From NCBI GenBank assembly GCA_025359245.1, contig JANYGW010000150.1, forward strand, positions 25,165 to 89,164: a DNA stretch of 64,000 nt, in the 5' to 3' direction. The notes beneath the pieces are model-generated. The model saw nothing but the letters and a program-made list of their open reading frames with translations, made no database searches and was not told the origin of the DNA. The position numbers and the translations under genes were made by a program. Origin of the DNA: Massilia sp. Its GTDB lineage: Bacteria; Pseudomonadota; Gammaproteobacteria; Burkholderiales; Burkholderiaceae_D. Shown one piece after another: positions 45,631-54,148 of the stretch (its first letter is position 1; every line of letters begins with the position of its first letter).

Positions 45631-46391
45631 GTGGACTGCGTCTCCTTGGGTGAACAAACGGGACAAACGGGATTGCGGGACAAATTCATGCTGGTCCATT
45701 CCATGGCGCGCCCGTCGAGCAGCAGCAAGCGCCCGGCCAGCGACCGGCCGACCTGCATCACCAGCTTGAGCGCTTCGGCTGCCTGCAGCGCGCCGACCAC
45801 GCCCACCAGCGGCGCGAACACGCCCATGCTGCTGCAGGCGGCGTCGGTGAAGCCCTGGTCTTGCGGGAACAAACAGCAGTAGCAGGGCGAATCGGCGCTG
45901 CGCGGGTCGAACACCGCGACCTGGCCGTCGAAGCGGATCACCGCGCCCGACACCAGCGGCACCCGGTGCGCGACACAGGCGCGGTTGACCGCGTGGCGGG
46001 TGGCGAAATTGTCGCTGCAGTCGAGCACCACCGACGCCTGCGGCACCAGCTGGTCCAGGCGCGCGCAATCGACCCGCTCGCGCAGCGCGACGACGGCGAT
46101 CTCGGGATTGATGGCCAACAGCGCGGCGCGCGCCGAATCGACCTTGGGCTGGCCCACGCGCCCGGTGGTGTGCATGATCTGGCGCTGCAAATTGGTCAGG
46201 TCGACCTGGTCGTCGTCGACCAGCACCAGGCGGCCCACGCCGGCCGCCGCCAGGTACAGCGCGGCCGGCGAACCGAGACCGCCGGCGCCGATGATCAGGG
46301 CGCTGGCCGCGAGCGCGCGCTGCTGGCCTTCGATGCCGACTTCGTCGAGCAGGATGTGGCGCGAATAGCGCAGCAGCTGCCGGTCATCCAT
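45627..46391 (-). CDS. HesA/MoeB/ThiF-family adenylyltransferase
   Basis: 254 residues. The nucleotide-binding GAGGLGSPAALYLA is at about 36-49, and the family motif VDLTNLQRQIMH follows. The zinc site is CYCC ... CPVC (about 170-173 and 243-246), and the putative acceptor cysteine lies in FTDAACSSMG. It adenylates the C-terminal glycine of a ubiquitin-like sulfur carrier such as MoaD or ThiS; no rhodanese domain is fused. Which carrier it serves is unclear, since no moa or thi genes are nearby. It starts immediately after the ctpA stop with no gap. Confidence 0.88.
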   Translation of the reverse strand: MDDRQLLRYSRHILLDEVGIEGQQRALAASALIIGAGGLGSPAALYLAAAGVGRLVLVDDDQVDLTNLQRQIMHTTGRVGQPKVDSARAALLAINPEIAVVALRERVDCARLDQLVPQASVVLDCSDNFATRHAVNRACVAHRVPLVSGAVIRFDGQVAVFDPRSADSPCYCCLFPQDQGFTDAACSSMGVFAPLVGVVGALQAAEALKLVMQVGRSLAGRLLLLDGRAMEWTSMNLSRNPVCPVCSPKETQST

Positions 46392-47870
46392 CTATTTGGC
46401 GGCGCCGCTTTTCGGTGCGGCCGGCAGGGCCGCCGGCGCGGCGGCCACTTCCTTGTCCTCGGCCACTTCGGTCTTGGACAGCTTGACCGGCAAGCCCTTG
46501 AAATGGTTGATCGCCTGGGCCAGCTGGAAGTCGTCGGCGCTGCCGAATTCGGTCGGCCTGCGGCTCTTGGTCACGGCCAGCGCGCGCTGTTCGTCCTCGA
46601 GCAGGTCGCGGCGCGCCTTGATGGCCGGGTCGACCGGCTTGCCGCTGCCGTCGGACAGGTGTTTTTCGAGGTCGGCTTCGCGGATGCGCAGGCTGTTGAG
46701 GCCATCGCCGTCGGCCGTTTCGTCGACCATCATGTCCGGCACGATGCCCTTGGCCTGGATCGAGCGTCCGGACGGCGTGAAGTAGCGCGCCGTGGTCAGC
46801 TTGACGGCGGTGTCGGCGGTGAGCTGGCGCAGCGTCTGCACGCTGCCCTTGCCGAAGGTCTGGGTGCCCATGATGATGGCGCGCTTGTAGTCCTGCAGCG
46901 CGCCGGCCACGATTTCGGACGCCGAGGCCGAGCCGCCGTTGACCAGCACCACGATCGGCACGGTTGTCAGGGCGGCCGGCAGGCGCGCCAGCGGATCGGC
47001 GCCGCCGCGCATCGCATAAAACTCGCGCCGGCCGTAGGACACGCGGTTCGAATCGGCCAGCTGGCCGACCGTCGAGACGATCTGCGCGTCGCGCGGCAGG
47101 AAGGCGGCCGAGACCCCGATCGCGCCCGGCAGCAAGCCGCCCGGATCATTGCGCAGGTCCAGCACCAGGCCCTTGAGCTTGGGCTCCTGCAAGTACAGGG
47201 CGCCCAGCTTCTTGGCCATTTCGTCGAGCGTGAGCTCCTGGAACTGGGCGATGCGCAGCCAGGCGTAGCCCGGTTCGACGATCTTGCCCTTGACGCTCTG
47301 GACCCGGATTTCCTCGCGCACCAGCGGCACGATCCACGGCTTTTCCTCGCCCTTGCGGGCGATCGTCAGCACCACCCTGGACTTCGGTTCGCCGCGCATT
47401 TTCTTGATCGCCTCGTCCAGCGTCAAGCCCTTGATCGGGGTGCTGTCGATGCGGGTGATCAGGTCGCCCGGCTTGATCCCGGCGCGAAACGCGGGCGAAT
47501 CCTCGATCGGCGAGACGATCTTGACGTAGCCGTCTTCCATGGCCACTTCGATGCCGAGCCCGACGAAGCGGCCCTGCATGCTTTCCTTCATTTCCTTGTA
47601 AGCTTTTTTGTCCAGGTAGACCGAGTGCGGGTCGAGCGAGGCGACCATGCCGGCGATCGCTTGCGACAGCAGCTTGTCGGCCTCGACCGGCTCGACGTAA
47701 TCGGAGCGGATCATGCCATACACATCCGTCAATTGGCGCAGTTCGCTCAGCGGCAGCGCGGACGCCGCCGCCGGGGGCGGGCTCTTTTGCGCCTGCGCGG
47801 ACAGCGGCAGCAGCGCCGAACAAGCGGCCAGCGCAACGATGCCGACCAGGCGGAGATGTGTGACGTTCAT
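46392..47870 (-). CDS. ctpA: C-terminal processing protease, family S41
   Basis: 492 residues from the ATG at 47870 behind AAGGGG. The signal peptide ends near residue 28 (SAQAQ). A PDZ domain (about 95-172) is followed by the S41 protease domain. The catalytic Ser lies in GGSASASEI (about 313-319) and Lys341 in TFGKGSVQT. It degrades or trims periplasmic proteins from their C-termini. The C-terminal 40 residues are Ala/Pro/Lys-rich. It follows envC by 10 bp, a pairing conserved in many bacteria. Confidence 0.95.
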   Translation of the reverse strand: MNVTHLRLVGIVALAACSALLPLSAQAQKSPPPAAASALPLSELRQLTDVYGMIRSDYVEPVEADKLLSQAIAGMVASLDPHSVYLDKKAYKEMKESMQGRFVGLGIEVAMEDGYVKIVSPIEDSPAFRAGIKPGDLITRIDSTPIKGLTLDEAIKKMRGEPKSRVVLTIARKGEEKPWIVPLVREEIRVQSVKGKIVEPGYAWLRIAQFQELTLDEMAKKLGALYLQEPKLKGLVLDLRNDPGGLLPGAIGVSAAFLPRDAQIVSTVGQLADSNRVSYGRREFYAMRGGADPLARLPAALTTVPIVVLVNGGSASASEIVAGALQDYKRAIIMGTQTFGKGSVQTLRQLTADTAVKLTTARYFTPSGRSIQAKGIVPDMMVDETADGDGLNSLRIREADLEKHLSDGSGKPVDPAIKARRDLLEDEQRALAVTKSRRPTEFGSADDFQLAQAINHFKGLPVKLSKTEVAEDKEVAAAPAALPAAPKSGAAK

Positions 47871-47880
47871 GCCGACCCCT

Positions 47881-49305
47881 TTAGAAACTGACCCAGGCGG
47901 CCGGATTGAAGGCCGCGCCCTGGTGCCTGAGTTCAAAGTATAGCCCCGAATCTTCGCCCCCGCCGGTGTTTCCGGCGCTGGCAATCGCGTCGCCGCCCTT
48001 GACCGCATCGCCCACGCGCTTGAGCAGCGCCTGGTTGTTTCCGTAGATCGACAGGTACTCGCTGCCATGGTCGATGATGATCAGGTTGCCGAAGCCGCGC
48101 ATCCAGGCCGCGAACACCACGCGCCCGGCCGCCACGGCCTTGACGTCGCTGCCTTCGGCGGCCTTGATGAACACCCCTTTCCAGCTGGGGCCGCCGTCGC
48201 GCTTGGCGCCGAACTGGGCGACCAGCTTGCCGGCCACGGGCGCCCGCATCTTGCCCTTGAGGCTGGCAAAAGCGCCGTCCGGCGCGGCCGGCGCGAGCGC
48301 GATGTCGGCCGGACGGGCCGCTTCCGGTTCGACCTTGTGCACCACTTTCGGCTCGTCGGCGTCGATCGGGTCGGGCTTGAACGGCGCCACAGGCTTGGCG
48401 CCCGGCTTGGCCGCCGCTTCGCGCGCCAGGCGCTCCTTGTCGGCGCGCGCCCGGGCCAGCACGGCCGCTTCCGCGGCGACCCTGGCGCGCGCGGCGGCGA
48501 CCGCTTCGAGGCGGCGCTTTTCGACGGCGGCCGCCTCGGCCTGCTCCTTGATCAGCTTGGACAGCTTGTCGACCAGGCCGGCCATGCGCTGCTCATCGCG
48601 TTCGAGCGTGCCGATTTCCTTGCGCTGGGCCACCAGTTTTTTCGACAGCGTGCCGAGCAGGGCGGCGCGGCGCGCCTTTTCCTTCTCCAGCACGGCCTTC
48701 TGGTCGCGCTCTTCGCCGGCGATCTCGTCCAGTTCGGCCTTGGCGTTCTGTTCCTTCAGCTGGTTGCTTTCGATCGCGGCCAGGTTCTTGCGCAGCGATC
48801 CGAGCAGCTTGGCCTGGGCTTGCGACACGTAGGCCATCAGCTGCAGGTCGCGGTTGATGCGGTTCGGATTGTCGCCCGACAGCAGCAGCTTGATGCGGTC
48901 TTCGTTGCCGGCCATGTAATGCTTGCGCAACAGCACCGCCAGCTGTTTTTTCTGCGCGTCGATGACGCCGGCCAGGCGCGCCTGCTCGCCCGACAGCGCG
49001 GCCAGCTTGGCGTTGGTCTCGACTTGCTCGGCGGCCAGCTCGCGCAGCTGGCGGTTGGCGTTCGAGATCGCTTCCTCGGACTCGGCCAGCGTATCGGCCG
49101 CGTCTTCCTTCAAATCTTCGGTGCGCACCACGTCGGTCTTGAGGCGCGCCAGTTTCTGGGCGATCTCGACGCGGGTCTGTTCGGCGACCGCTTTCTGCTT
49201 GCTGCGTTCGGTGATCTTGGGGGCGGCGCCAGCGCCGCCCACGACAGCGGCCAGGACCATGCACAAGATGGCCCTGCCGCACAACTGCTCAAGGGTACGG
49301 GTCAA
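47881..49305 (-). CDS. envC: EnvC-like murein hydrolase activator
   Basis: 474 residues, read from a TTG at 49305 directly after the gpmA stop. A signal peptide (about 1-27) leads to a long coiled coil (about 30-280) and a C-terminal LytM/M23 domain (about 345-474). The zinc ligands are lost: the usual HxGxDxxA is KGVFIKAAEGSDV and the HxH is GLYFELRH. The domain should therefore be enzymatically dead and act as an activator of AmiA/B-type amidases at the division site. An internal ATG at 49260 would remove part of the signal peptide. Confidence 0.9.
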   Translation of the reverse strand: MTRTLEQLCGRAILCMVLAAVVGGAGAAPKITERSKQKAVAEQTRVEIAQKLARLKTDVVRTEDLKEDAADTLAESEEAISNANRQLRELAAEQVETNAKLAALSGEQARLAGVIDAQKKQLAVLLRKHYMAGNEDRIKLLLSGDNPNRINRDLQLMAYVSQAQAKLLGSLRKNLAAIESNQLKEQNAKAELDEIAGEERDQKAVLEKEKARRAALLGTLSKKLVAQRKEIGTLERDEQRMAGLVDKLSKLIKEQAEAAAVEKRRLEAVAAARARVAAEAAVLARARADKERLAREAAAKPGAKPVAPFKPDPIDADEPKVVHKVEPEAARPADIALAPAAPDGAFASLKGKMRAPVAGKLVAQFGAKRDGGPSWKGVFIKAAEGSDVKAVAAGRVVFAAWMRGFGNLIIIDHGSEYLSIYGNNQALLKRVGDAVKGGDAIASAGNTGGGEDSGLYFELRHQGAAFNPAAWVSF

Positions 49306-50052
49306 TTACTTGGCCTTGCCTTGGTTGGCCACGGCGGCCACCGCGGCGGCGATCGCGTCCTGGTCGCCCAGGTAGTAGTGGCGGATCGGTTTCAGGTCGG
49401 CGTCCAGTTCATACACCAGCGGCTGGCCGTTGGGGATGTTGAGGCTGACGATGTCGGCGTCGCTGATGCCGTCGAGCATCTTGATCAGCGCGCGCAGGCT
49501 GTTGCCGTGCGCCGAAATGAGGACCTTCTTGCCGGCGCGGATGGCCGGGGCGATCTCGTCGTCCCAGACTGGCATCACGCGCGCCACGGTATCCTTCAGG
49601 CATTCGGTCAGCGGGATGCTGTCCTTGGGCACGCCGGCGTAGCGCGGGTCGTGGAACGAGGTGCGCTCGTCGTCGGCGGCCAGCGGCGGCGGCGGCGTGT
49701 CGTAGCTGCGGCGCCATACCAGCACCTGGGCGTCGCCGTACTTGGCGGCGGTCTCGCCCTTGTCCAGGCCCTGCAGCGCGCCGTAGTGGCGCTCGTTCAA
49801 GCGCCAGTCGTTCTTGACCGGCAGCCACATCATGTCCATGTCGTCCAGCGCCAGCCACAGCGTGCGGATCGCGCGCTTGAGCACCGAGGTGTAGGCCAGG
49901 TCGAAGGTGAAACCGGCCTCTTTCAGCACCTGGCCGGCGCTCTTGGCTTCGGCCACGCCCTTCTCGGTCAGGTCGACATCGGTCCAGCCGGTGAAGCGGT
50001 TTTCGAGGTTCCAGGTGGATTCGCCATGGCGCATGAAGACGATTTTGTACAT
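49306..50052 (-). CDS. gpmA: 2,3-bisphosphoglycerate-dependent phosphoglycerate mutase
   Basis: 248 residues. The phosphohistidine motif is MRHGES at residues 8-13, with the substrate-binding [13 protein letters not shown] next and the second histidine in [11 protein letters not shown]. It interconverts 3- and 2-phosphoglycerate in glycolysis and gluconeogenesis. Leading the envC-ctpA-moeB run is common in betaproteobacteria. It is divergent from the rhodanese gene. Confidence 0.97.
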   Translation of the reverse strand: MYKIVFMRHGESTWNLENRFTGWTDVDLTEKGVAEAKSAGQVLKEAGFTFDLAYTSVLKRAIRTLWLALDDMDMMWLPVKNDWRLNERHYGALQGLDKGETAAKYGDAQVLVWRRSYDTPPPPLAADDERTSFHDPRYAGVPKDSIPLTECLKDTVARVMPVWDDEIAPAIRAGKKVLISAHGNSLRALIKMLDGISDADIVSLNIPNGQPLVYELDADLKPIRHYYLGDQDAIAAAVAAVANQGKAK

Positions 50053-50111
50053 TTGCTGTGTTCCAGGAGTGATGGGATTAGTCGGTTTTAATGCAGATTC
50101 CGCTTCTATTT

Positions 50112-50117
50112 TATAAT
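50112..50117 (+). promoter_or_regulatory. -10 element for rhodanese-grxC
   Basis: A consensus TATAAT lies 50 bp upstream of the GTG start chosen for the rhodanese. No clear -35 is seen. Its place argues against an alternative GTG start at 50129. Confidence 0.6.
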
Positions 50118-50161
50118 GCGCGCATTGTGTGTGTCTTAAACCATTAACTCATTGGAACCCC

Positions 50162-50563
50162 GTGAAATTTATTCTCGACAATATTTGGGCTGTCAGCCTG
50201 GCCCTGGCCTCCGGTTTCGCCCTGCTGCTGCCGGCCCTGATGCCGCGCGGTAAACGCGTTTCGCCCCAGCAGCTGGTACAGATGATCAACCGCGGCAAGA
50301 CCGTGCTGGTCGACGTGCGCAGCGCCGAGGAATTTGCCGCCGGCCACCTGCGCGACGCGAAAAATATTCCGCTGGCAGACTTTGGCACCCGCATTGGCGA
50401 ACTCGACAAGTCCAAGACCAAGAGCATCGTGGTCGTGTGCCAGACCGGCGCGCGGGCCGACAAGGCGCTGCGGCTGCTGGCCGGCGCCGGCTTTGCCGAC
50501 GTGGCCGGCCTCGACGGCGGCCAGGCAGCATGGCAGGCGGCCAACCTGCCGACCACCAAGTAA
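50162..50563 (+). CDS. Membrane-anchored rhodanese-like protein
   Basis: 133 residues from a GTG at 50162. One N-terminal membrane helix (about 7-25) anchors a rhodanese domain (about 38-128). The active-site loop is CQTGARADKA with the catalytic cysteine at about residue 96, and VDVRSAEEFAAGHL is the family signature. It may transfer sulfane sulfur or serve as a scaffold (YibN-like). The grxC gene follows after 12 bp, and secB further on; the order yibN - grxC - secB - gpsA is widespread in proteobacteria. Confidence 0.92.
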   Translation: MKFILDNIWAVSLALASGFALLLPALMPRGKRVSPQQLVQMINRGKTVLVDVRSAEEFAAGHLRDAKNIPLADFGTRIGELDKSKTKSIVVVCQTGARADKALRLLAGAGFADVAGLDGGQAAWQAANLPTTK

Positions 50564-50575
50564 GGAAGGAATGCC

Positions 50576-50836
50576 ATGACTGCCCGTGTTGTGATGTACA
50601 CCTCCGCCGTGTGCCCGTATTGCGTGCGGGCCGAACGGCTGCTCGACGCCAAGGGCGTGACGGTCGAAAAGGTCCGGGTCGACCTCGACCCCGAGCAAAA
50701 AATGCTGATGATGCAGAAATCGGGCCGCCGCACCGTGCCCCAGATCTTTATCGGCGACACCCACGTGGGCGGTTTCGACGATTTGTATGCGCTTGAGCAG
50801 GCTGGACGCCTCGATCCCTTGTTAAATGGCGCTTGA
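50576..50836 (+). CDS. grxC: Glutaredoxin 3
   Basis: 86 residues with GGAAGGA eight bases before the ATG. The dithiol active site CPYC is at residues 13-16, the cis-proline motif TVPQIFI near 53-59, and GGFDDLYAL completes the glutathione site. It reduces disulfides with glutathione in the cytoplasm. Confidence 0.97.
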   Translation: MTARVVMYTSAVCPYCVRAERLLDAKGVTVEKVRVDLDPEQKMLMMQKSGRRTVPQIFIGDTHVGGFDDLYALEQAGRLDPLLNGA

Positions 50837-50901
50837 GCCACACATATGCAGCGTTGTAGTGGATTGATTGCACAAAACTATTTGTAGCTGGTTGGTTTTG
50901 A

Positions 50902-50962
50902 TACAATTGCCGTCGCGTTTCAACCCAAGCACACTGGAACGGCGTTTTCGCCGTTCTTTTTA
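50902..50962 (+). terminator. TACAAT box and hairpin terminator before secB
   Basis: GAACGGCG-TTTT-CGCCGTTC at 50937-50956 runs into TTTTTATTT, a strong intrinsic terminator for grxC. A -10-like TACAAT lies upstream at 50902-50907. If that promoter is active, the hairpin sits in the secB leader and may act as an attenuator. Confidence 0.8.
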
Positions 50963-50982
50963 TTTCTCAACGAAAGCGTTCC

Positions 50983-51456
50983 ATGTCTGACGAAACCTTG
51001 CAACCTGTTTTCCAAATCCAACGCGTCTACCTGAAAGACATGTCGCTGGAGCAACCGAATTCCCCGGCCATCTTCCTCGAGCAGGAAGCCCCGACCATCG
51101 AAGTGTCGCTCGACGTGGGCGCCGAAGCCATCGCTGACGGCATCTACGAGTCGACCGTGACGATCACCGTGACCGCCAAGGTCAAGGACAAAGTCGCCTT
51201 CCTGGTCGAAGGCAAGCAAGCTGGTATCTTTGAAGCGCGCAACATTCCTGCGGACCAGATGGATCCCCTGCTGGGAATCGGTTGCCCGAACATCGTCTAC
51301 CCTTACCTGCGCGGTAACATCGCCGACGTCATCACCCGCGCCGGCTTCCCGCCAGTGCATCTGGCAGAAATCAACTTTGAAGTGTTCTACCAGCAGCGCC
51401 GGCAGGCCCTGGCAGAAGCAGCAGCCGCAGCGCCAGCGGACAGCGCAGCACACTAA
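50983..51456 (+). CDS. secB: Protein-export chaperone SecB
   Basis: 157 residues. The conserved opening [16 protein letters not shown] and the region PIL-like [12 protein letters not shown], then [13 protein letters not shown] and [18 protein letters not shown] identify SecB. A tetramer holds unfolded preproteins for SecA, relevant here to porins and the secretin. A weak ribosome binding site precedes the ATG. Confidence 0.97.
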   Translation: MSDETLQPVFQIQRVYLKDMSLEQPNSPAIFLEQEAPTIEVSLDVGAEAIADGIYESTVTITVTAKVKDKVAFLVEGKQAGIFEARNIPADQMDPLLGIGCPNIVYPYLRGNIADVITRAGFPPVHLAEINFEVFYQQRRQALAEAAAAAPADSAAH

Positions 51457-51481
51457 GCAACACGCATCAACGTTGTATCGA

Positions 51482-51506
51482 CAGGACGGGCCTGCTGCCC
51501 GTCCTG
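51482..51506 (+). terminator. Hairpin between secB and SH3 gene
   Basis: CAGGACGGGC/GCCCGTCCTG form a ten-base-pair stem with a five-base loop. No T tract follows. It lies 25 bp past the secB stop and 25 bp before the next start. Confidence 0.5.
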
Positions 51507-51530
51507 CCATTCCCCGGCGAAGGCCACTCC

Positions 51531-51974
51531 ATGACTAGCCCACGTTTGATCGCAAGCGCCCTGCTCCTGCTGGCCTCGGCATACGCGCACGCCGTCGATT
51601 TCAAATCGGTCGGCCCGGCACCCGCCATCCTGTACGACGCCCCGTCGCTCAAGGGCAGCAAACTGTACGTTGCACCACCCGGCATGCCGGTCGAAGTCGT
51701 GCTCGGCTATGGCGACTGGGTCAAGGTGCGCGACGCCAGCGGCGAGATAGCCTGGACCGAAGCGAATCTGCTCAGCGCCAAACGCAATGTCGTGGTGCGC
51801 AATGCCGACGCCAAGATACGGCCCACACCCGACGACAATGCCGTGCCCCTGATGATGGCCGACAAGGGCGTGCTGCTGGAGCTGGCCGACCCGCACGTGT
51901 CGGCCTGGGTCAAGGTGCGCCACAAGGATGGCATAATCGGCTACATCAAGGCGGTCGACGTCTGGGGCATCTGA
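51531..51974 (+). CDS. Secreted bacterial SH3-domain protein
   Basis: 147 residues with a signal peptide (about 1-22, YAHA). Two SH3b-like repeats fill the rest: about 25-85 ([18 protein letters not shown]) and 86-147 ([22 protein letters not shown]). Such domains commonly bind cell-wall peptides. It lies between secB and gpsA with short gaps, probably in one transcript. Confidence 0.85.
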   Translation: MTSPRLIASALLLLASAYAHAVDFKSVGPAPAILYDAPSLKGSKLYVAPPGMPVEVVLGYGDWVKVRDASGEIAWTEANLLSAKRNVVVRNADAKIRPTPDDNAVPLMMADKGVLLELADPHVSAWVKVRHKDGIIGYIKAVDVWGI

Positions 51975-51996
51975 CCCTGTTTTACTCCGGGACACC

Positions 51997-53013
51997 ATGG
52001 TAGACACAACAACTCCCCTCCGCAAGATTACCGTCCTCGGCGCTGGCGCCTGGGGCACCGCCGTCGCGCTGGCGCTGGCAGCGCGCAACGACGTGCTGCT
52101 GTGGGGGCGCGACAGCGCGGCCATGGCTGCGATCGATGGCGCGCGCGAAAACACCCATTACCTGCCCGGCTTTGCGCTGCCGGCCGCGCTGCGCGTGACG
52201 GCCGACTTCGACGCAGCCGTGGCGCACGCCGGCGCGCCTGACGCGCTGCTGATCGCGGCCTGTCCGGTGGCCGGGCTGCGGCCCCTGTTGCAGCAACTGA
52301 AGGCCTATCCGATTCCCAACATCGTGTGGCTGTGCAAGGGCTTCGAAAACGGCACCGGCCTGCTGCCGCACCAGGTGGCGCTCGACGTGCTGGGCGACAC
52401 GGTGCCGGGCGCGGCCTTGTCGGGACCGTCGTTCGCCCAGGAAGTGGCGCGCGGGCTGCCGTGCGCGCTGACGGTGGCGTCCGATTCGGCCCTGCTGCGC
52501 GAGCGCGTGGTCGCTGCCGTCCATGGCGGCAACATCCGCGTGTATTCGTGCGACGACCTGGTCGGCGTGGAAGTGGGCGGCGCGGTCAAGAACGTGCTGG
52601 CCATTGCCACCGGCGTGGCCGACGGGCTGGGGCTGGGCTTGAATGCGCGCGCCGCGCTGATCACGCGCGGGCTGGCCGAGATCACGCGGCTGGGCGTGGC
52701 GCTGGGCGGGTCGCCTGGCACCTTCATGGGGCTGACCGGCATGGGCGACCTGATCCTGACCTGCACCGGCGACCTGTCGCGCAACCGCAAGGTGGGACTG
52801 GGGCTGGCGCTGGGCAAGCCGCTGGACGTCATCGTGGCCGAGCTCGGACACGTGGCCGAGGGCGTGCCGTGCGCCAAGGCAGTGCGCGAACTGGCGCGCG
52901 GCCTGGGCGTGGACATGCCGATCACCAATGCGGTGGCGGGCGTGCTGTTTGATGGCGATACGCCGCAGGCGATGCTGACGCAATTGCTGGCGCGCGACCC
53001 GCGCGGCGAGTAG
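51997..53013 (+). CDS. gpsA: Glycerol-3-phosphate dehydrogenase [NAD(P)+]
   Basis: 338 residues. The Rossmann motif [10 protein letters not shown] is at about 15-24. [24 protein letters not shown] and the catalytic-lysine region [21 protein letters not shown] follow, and [20 protein letters not shown] closes the active site. It makes sn-glycerol 3-phosphate from dihydroxyacetone phosphate for phospholipid synthesis. Last gene of the secB run. Confidence 0.97.
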   Translation: MVDTTTPLRKITVLGAGAWGTAVALALAARNDVLLWGRDSAAMAAIDGARENTHYLPGFALPAALRVTADFDAAVAHAGAPDALLIAACPVAGLRPLLQQLKAYPIPNIVWLCKGFENGTGLLPHQVALDVLGDTVPGAALSGPSFAQEVARGLPCALTVASDSALLRERVVAAVHGGNIRVYSCDDLVGVEVGGAVKNVLAIATGVADGLGLGLNARAALITRGLAEITRLGVALGGSPGTFMGLTGMGDLILTCTGDLSRNRKVGLGLALGKPLDVIVAELGHVAEGVPCAKAVRELARGLGVDMPITNAVAGVLFDGDTPQAMLTQLLARDPRGE

Positions 53014-53034
53014 GAACCCGGGCCAGGAAGCCAA

Positions 53035-53086
53035 GGGTCAGCCCCCCCCGGTGTCGCAGGCGCCAACACAACCGGGGTCAGACCCC
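53035..53086. repeat. Dispersed GGGGTCAGACCCC repeat between gpsA and cupin gene
   Basis: GGGTCAGCCCC starts at 53035 and GGGGTCAGACCCC at 53074-53086, with some 30 bases between. The latter is the reverse complement of the core in the 15256 array, and its last base is part of the cupin stop codon. It separates two convergent genes. Confidence 0.75.
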
Positions 53087-53427
53087 TAGATCAGCGCACG
53101 CTGGTTCAGCAGGATCGTCATCAGGGCCACCGCGTCTTCGTTGGCGCTGACCGCGTGCGGCACGCCGCCCAGCAAATACAGCATTTCGCCCGGCCGCAAC
53201 ACGGTCGACGTGCCGTGTGCGTCGCACACGATTTCACCCTGCAGGCACAACAGCGTCATCTCGCCGTCGACCTTGTGCAGCGGCATCGCGCGTTCCTTCG
53301 GCAAGACCAGCCGGATCAGCTCCATGTGTTCGGTCTTGGCCAGCGCCACCGACGTGAAATGGGCGATGTCGTCTTCCGTGCGTTGCAGGCGGATCAGTTC
53401 GCCCGAGGCGGCGTGTTGCAAGGCCAT
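53086..53427 (-). CDS. Small cupin-domain protein
   Basis: 113 residues forming a single cupin fold. The motif 1 region reads MPLHKVDGEMTLLCLQGE and motif 2 GEMLYLLGGVPHAV, with His and Glu positioned to bind a metal. No further domain is present. The family includes many small enzymes and sensors, and no function can be assigned. It lies ten bases after the DUF2461 gene. Confidence 0.85.
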   Translation of the reverse strand: MALQHAASGELIRLQRTEDDIAHFTSVALAKTEHMELIRLVLPKERAMPLHKVDGEMTLLCLQGEIVCDAHGTSTVLRPGEMLYLLGGVPHAVSANEDAVALMTILLNQRALI

Positions 53428-53436
53428 GCTAGTCTC

Positions 53437-54126
53437 CTAGTCTGCGGTGGGGGCGACTTCGACTGCGCGCAGCCAGGTCACCAGCGGTAAGGCATCCTTG
53501 TAGGCGGCCGCCAGTTGCGGCACCAGCAAGTGCGGCGCATTCAACTTGAGCTTGACCTCGGTCCACACGAAAAAACTTTTCAGTTTCAAATACTCGACGT
53601 GCGGATGGTCGGGGTCGAAGCCCTTGGGCGGGCGCTGCAATTTGTCCTCGGTCTGCAACTCGCCAAAGGTGGCGCGCAATGGCTTATTTTTGATGAGTTT
53701 GGCAAACCCTGGCGCATCGTTGACGATCTGTGCGCGGATCGCTTTCAGGCGCGGCGGCGGCGGCAGGTATTCGCCGGCGCCGATCAGCATGGTGCCGTCG
53801 CCGTCGATATGGAAATAATAGGTCGGGCCGCCGCCGGCGCTGGGACGGCGCAAGTCCAGCGGCGTGATGCCGGCCGAAAAGCGCGTCTTGTAGGGCCGTT
53901 TGTCGTTCGAAAAGCGAATGTCGCGGTTGATGCGGAACATCGCCTTTTTCGGGTTGCACGCCACCACCTGGCGGTCGAAGCGCGCCAGTTCGGCGATCAG
54001 TTCGGTGACCACGGCCAGGAATTCTTCGCGCAGGATGTCGTAGCGCGGCTTGTTCATGATGAACCAGGGGCGGTTGTTATTCTCGCCCAGTTCGGTGAGA
54101 AATTGCGTCAGGTCGCGCAAATGCAT
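53437..54126 (-). CDS. DUF2461 family protein
   Basis: 229 residues. The family signature is clear: FLTELGENNNRPWFIMNKPRYD, NPKKAMFRINRDIRFSNDKRPYKT and YYFHIDGDGTMLIGAGEYLPP. No catalytic role is known for the family. It is cytoplasmic. It is 22 bp downstream of the protease gene and may be co-transcribed with it. Confidence 0.92.
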   Translation of the reverse strand: MHLRDLTQFLTELGENNNRPWFIMNKPRYDILREEFLAVVTELIAELARFDRQVVACNPKKAMFRINRDIRFSNDKRPYKTRFSAGITPLDLRRPSAGGGPTYYFHIDGDGTMLIGAGEYLPPPPRLKAIRAQIVNDAPGFAKLIKNKPLRATFGELQTEDKLQRPPKGFDPDHPHVEYLKLKSFFVWTEVKLKLNAPHLLVPQLAAAYKDALPLVTWLRAVEVAPTAD

Positions 54127-54148
54127 GCTGGAGTTTCCAATGAAAAAA

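Noticed and set aside
52305..53069. Minus-strand frame inside gpsA
   Set aside because: Antisense to a complete gpsA and without motifs.
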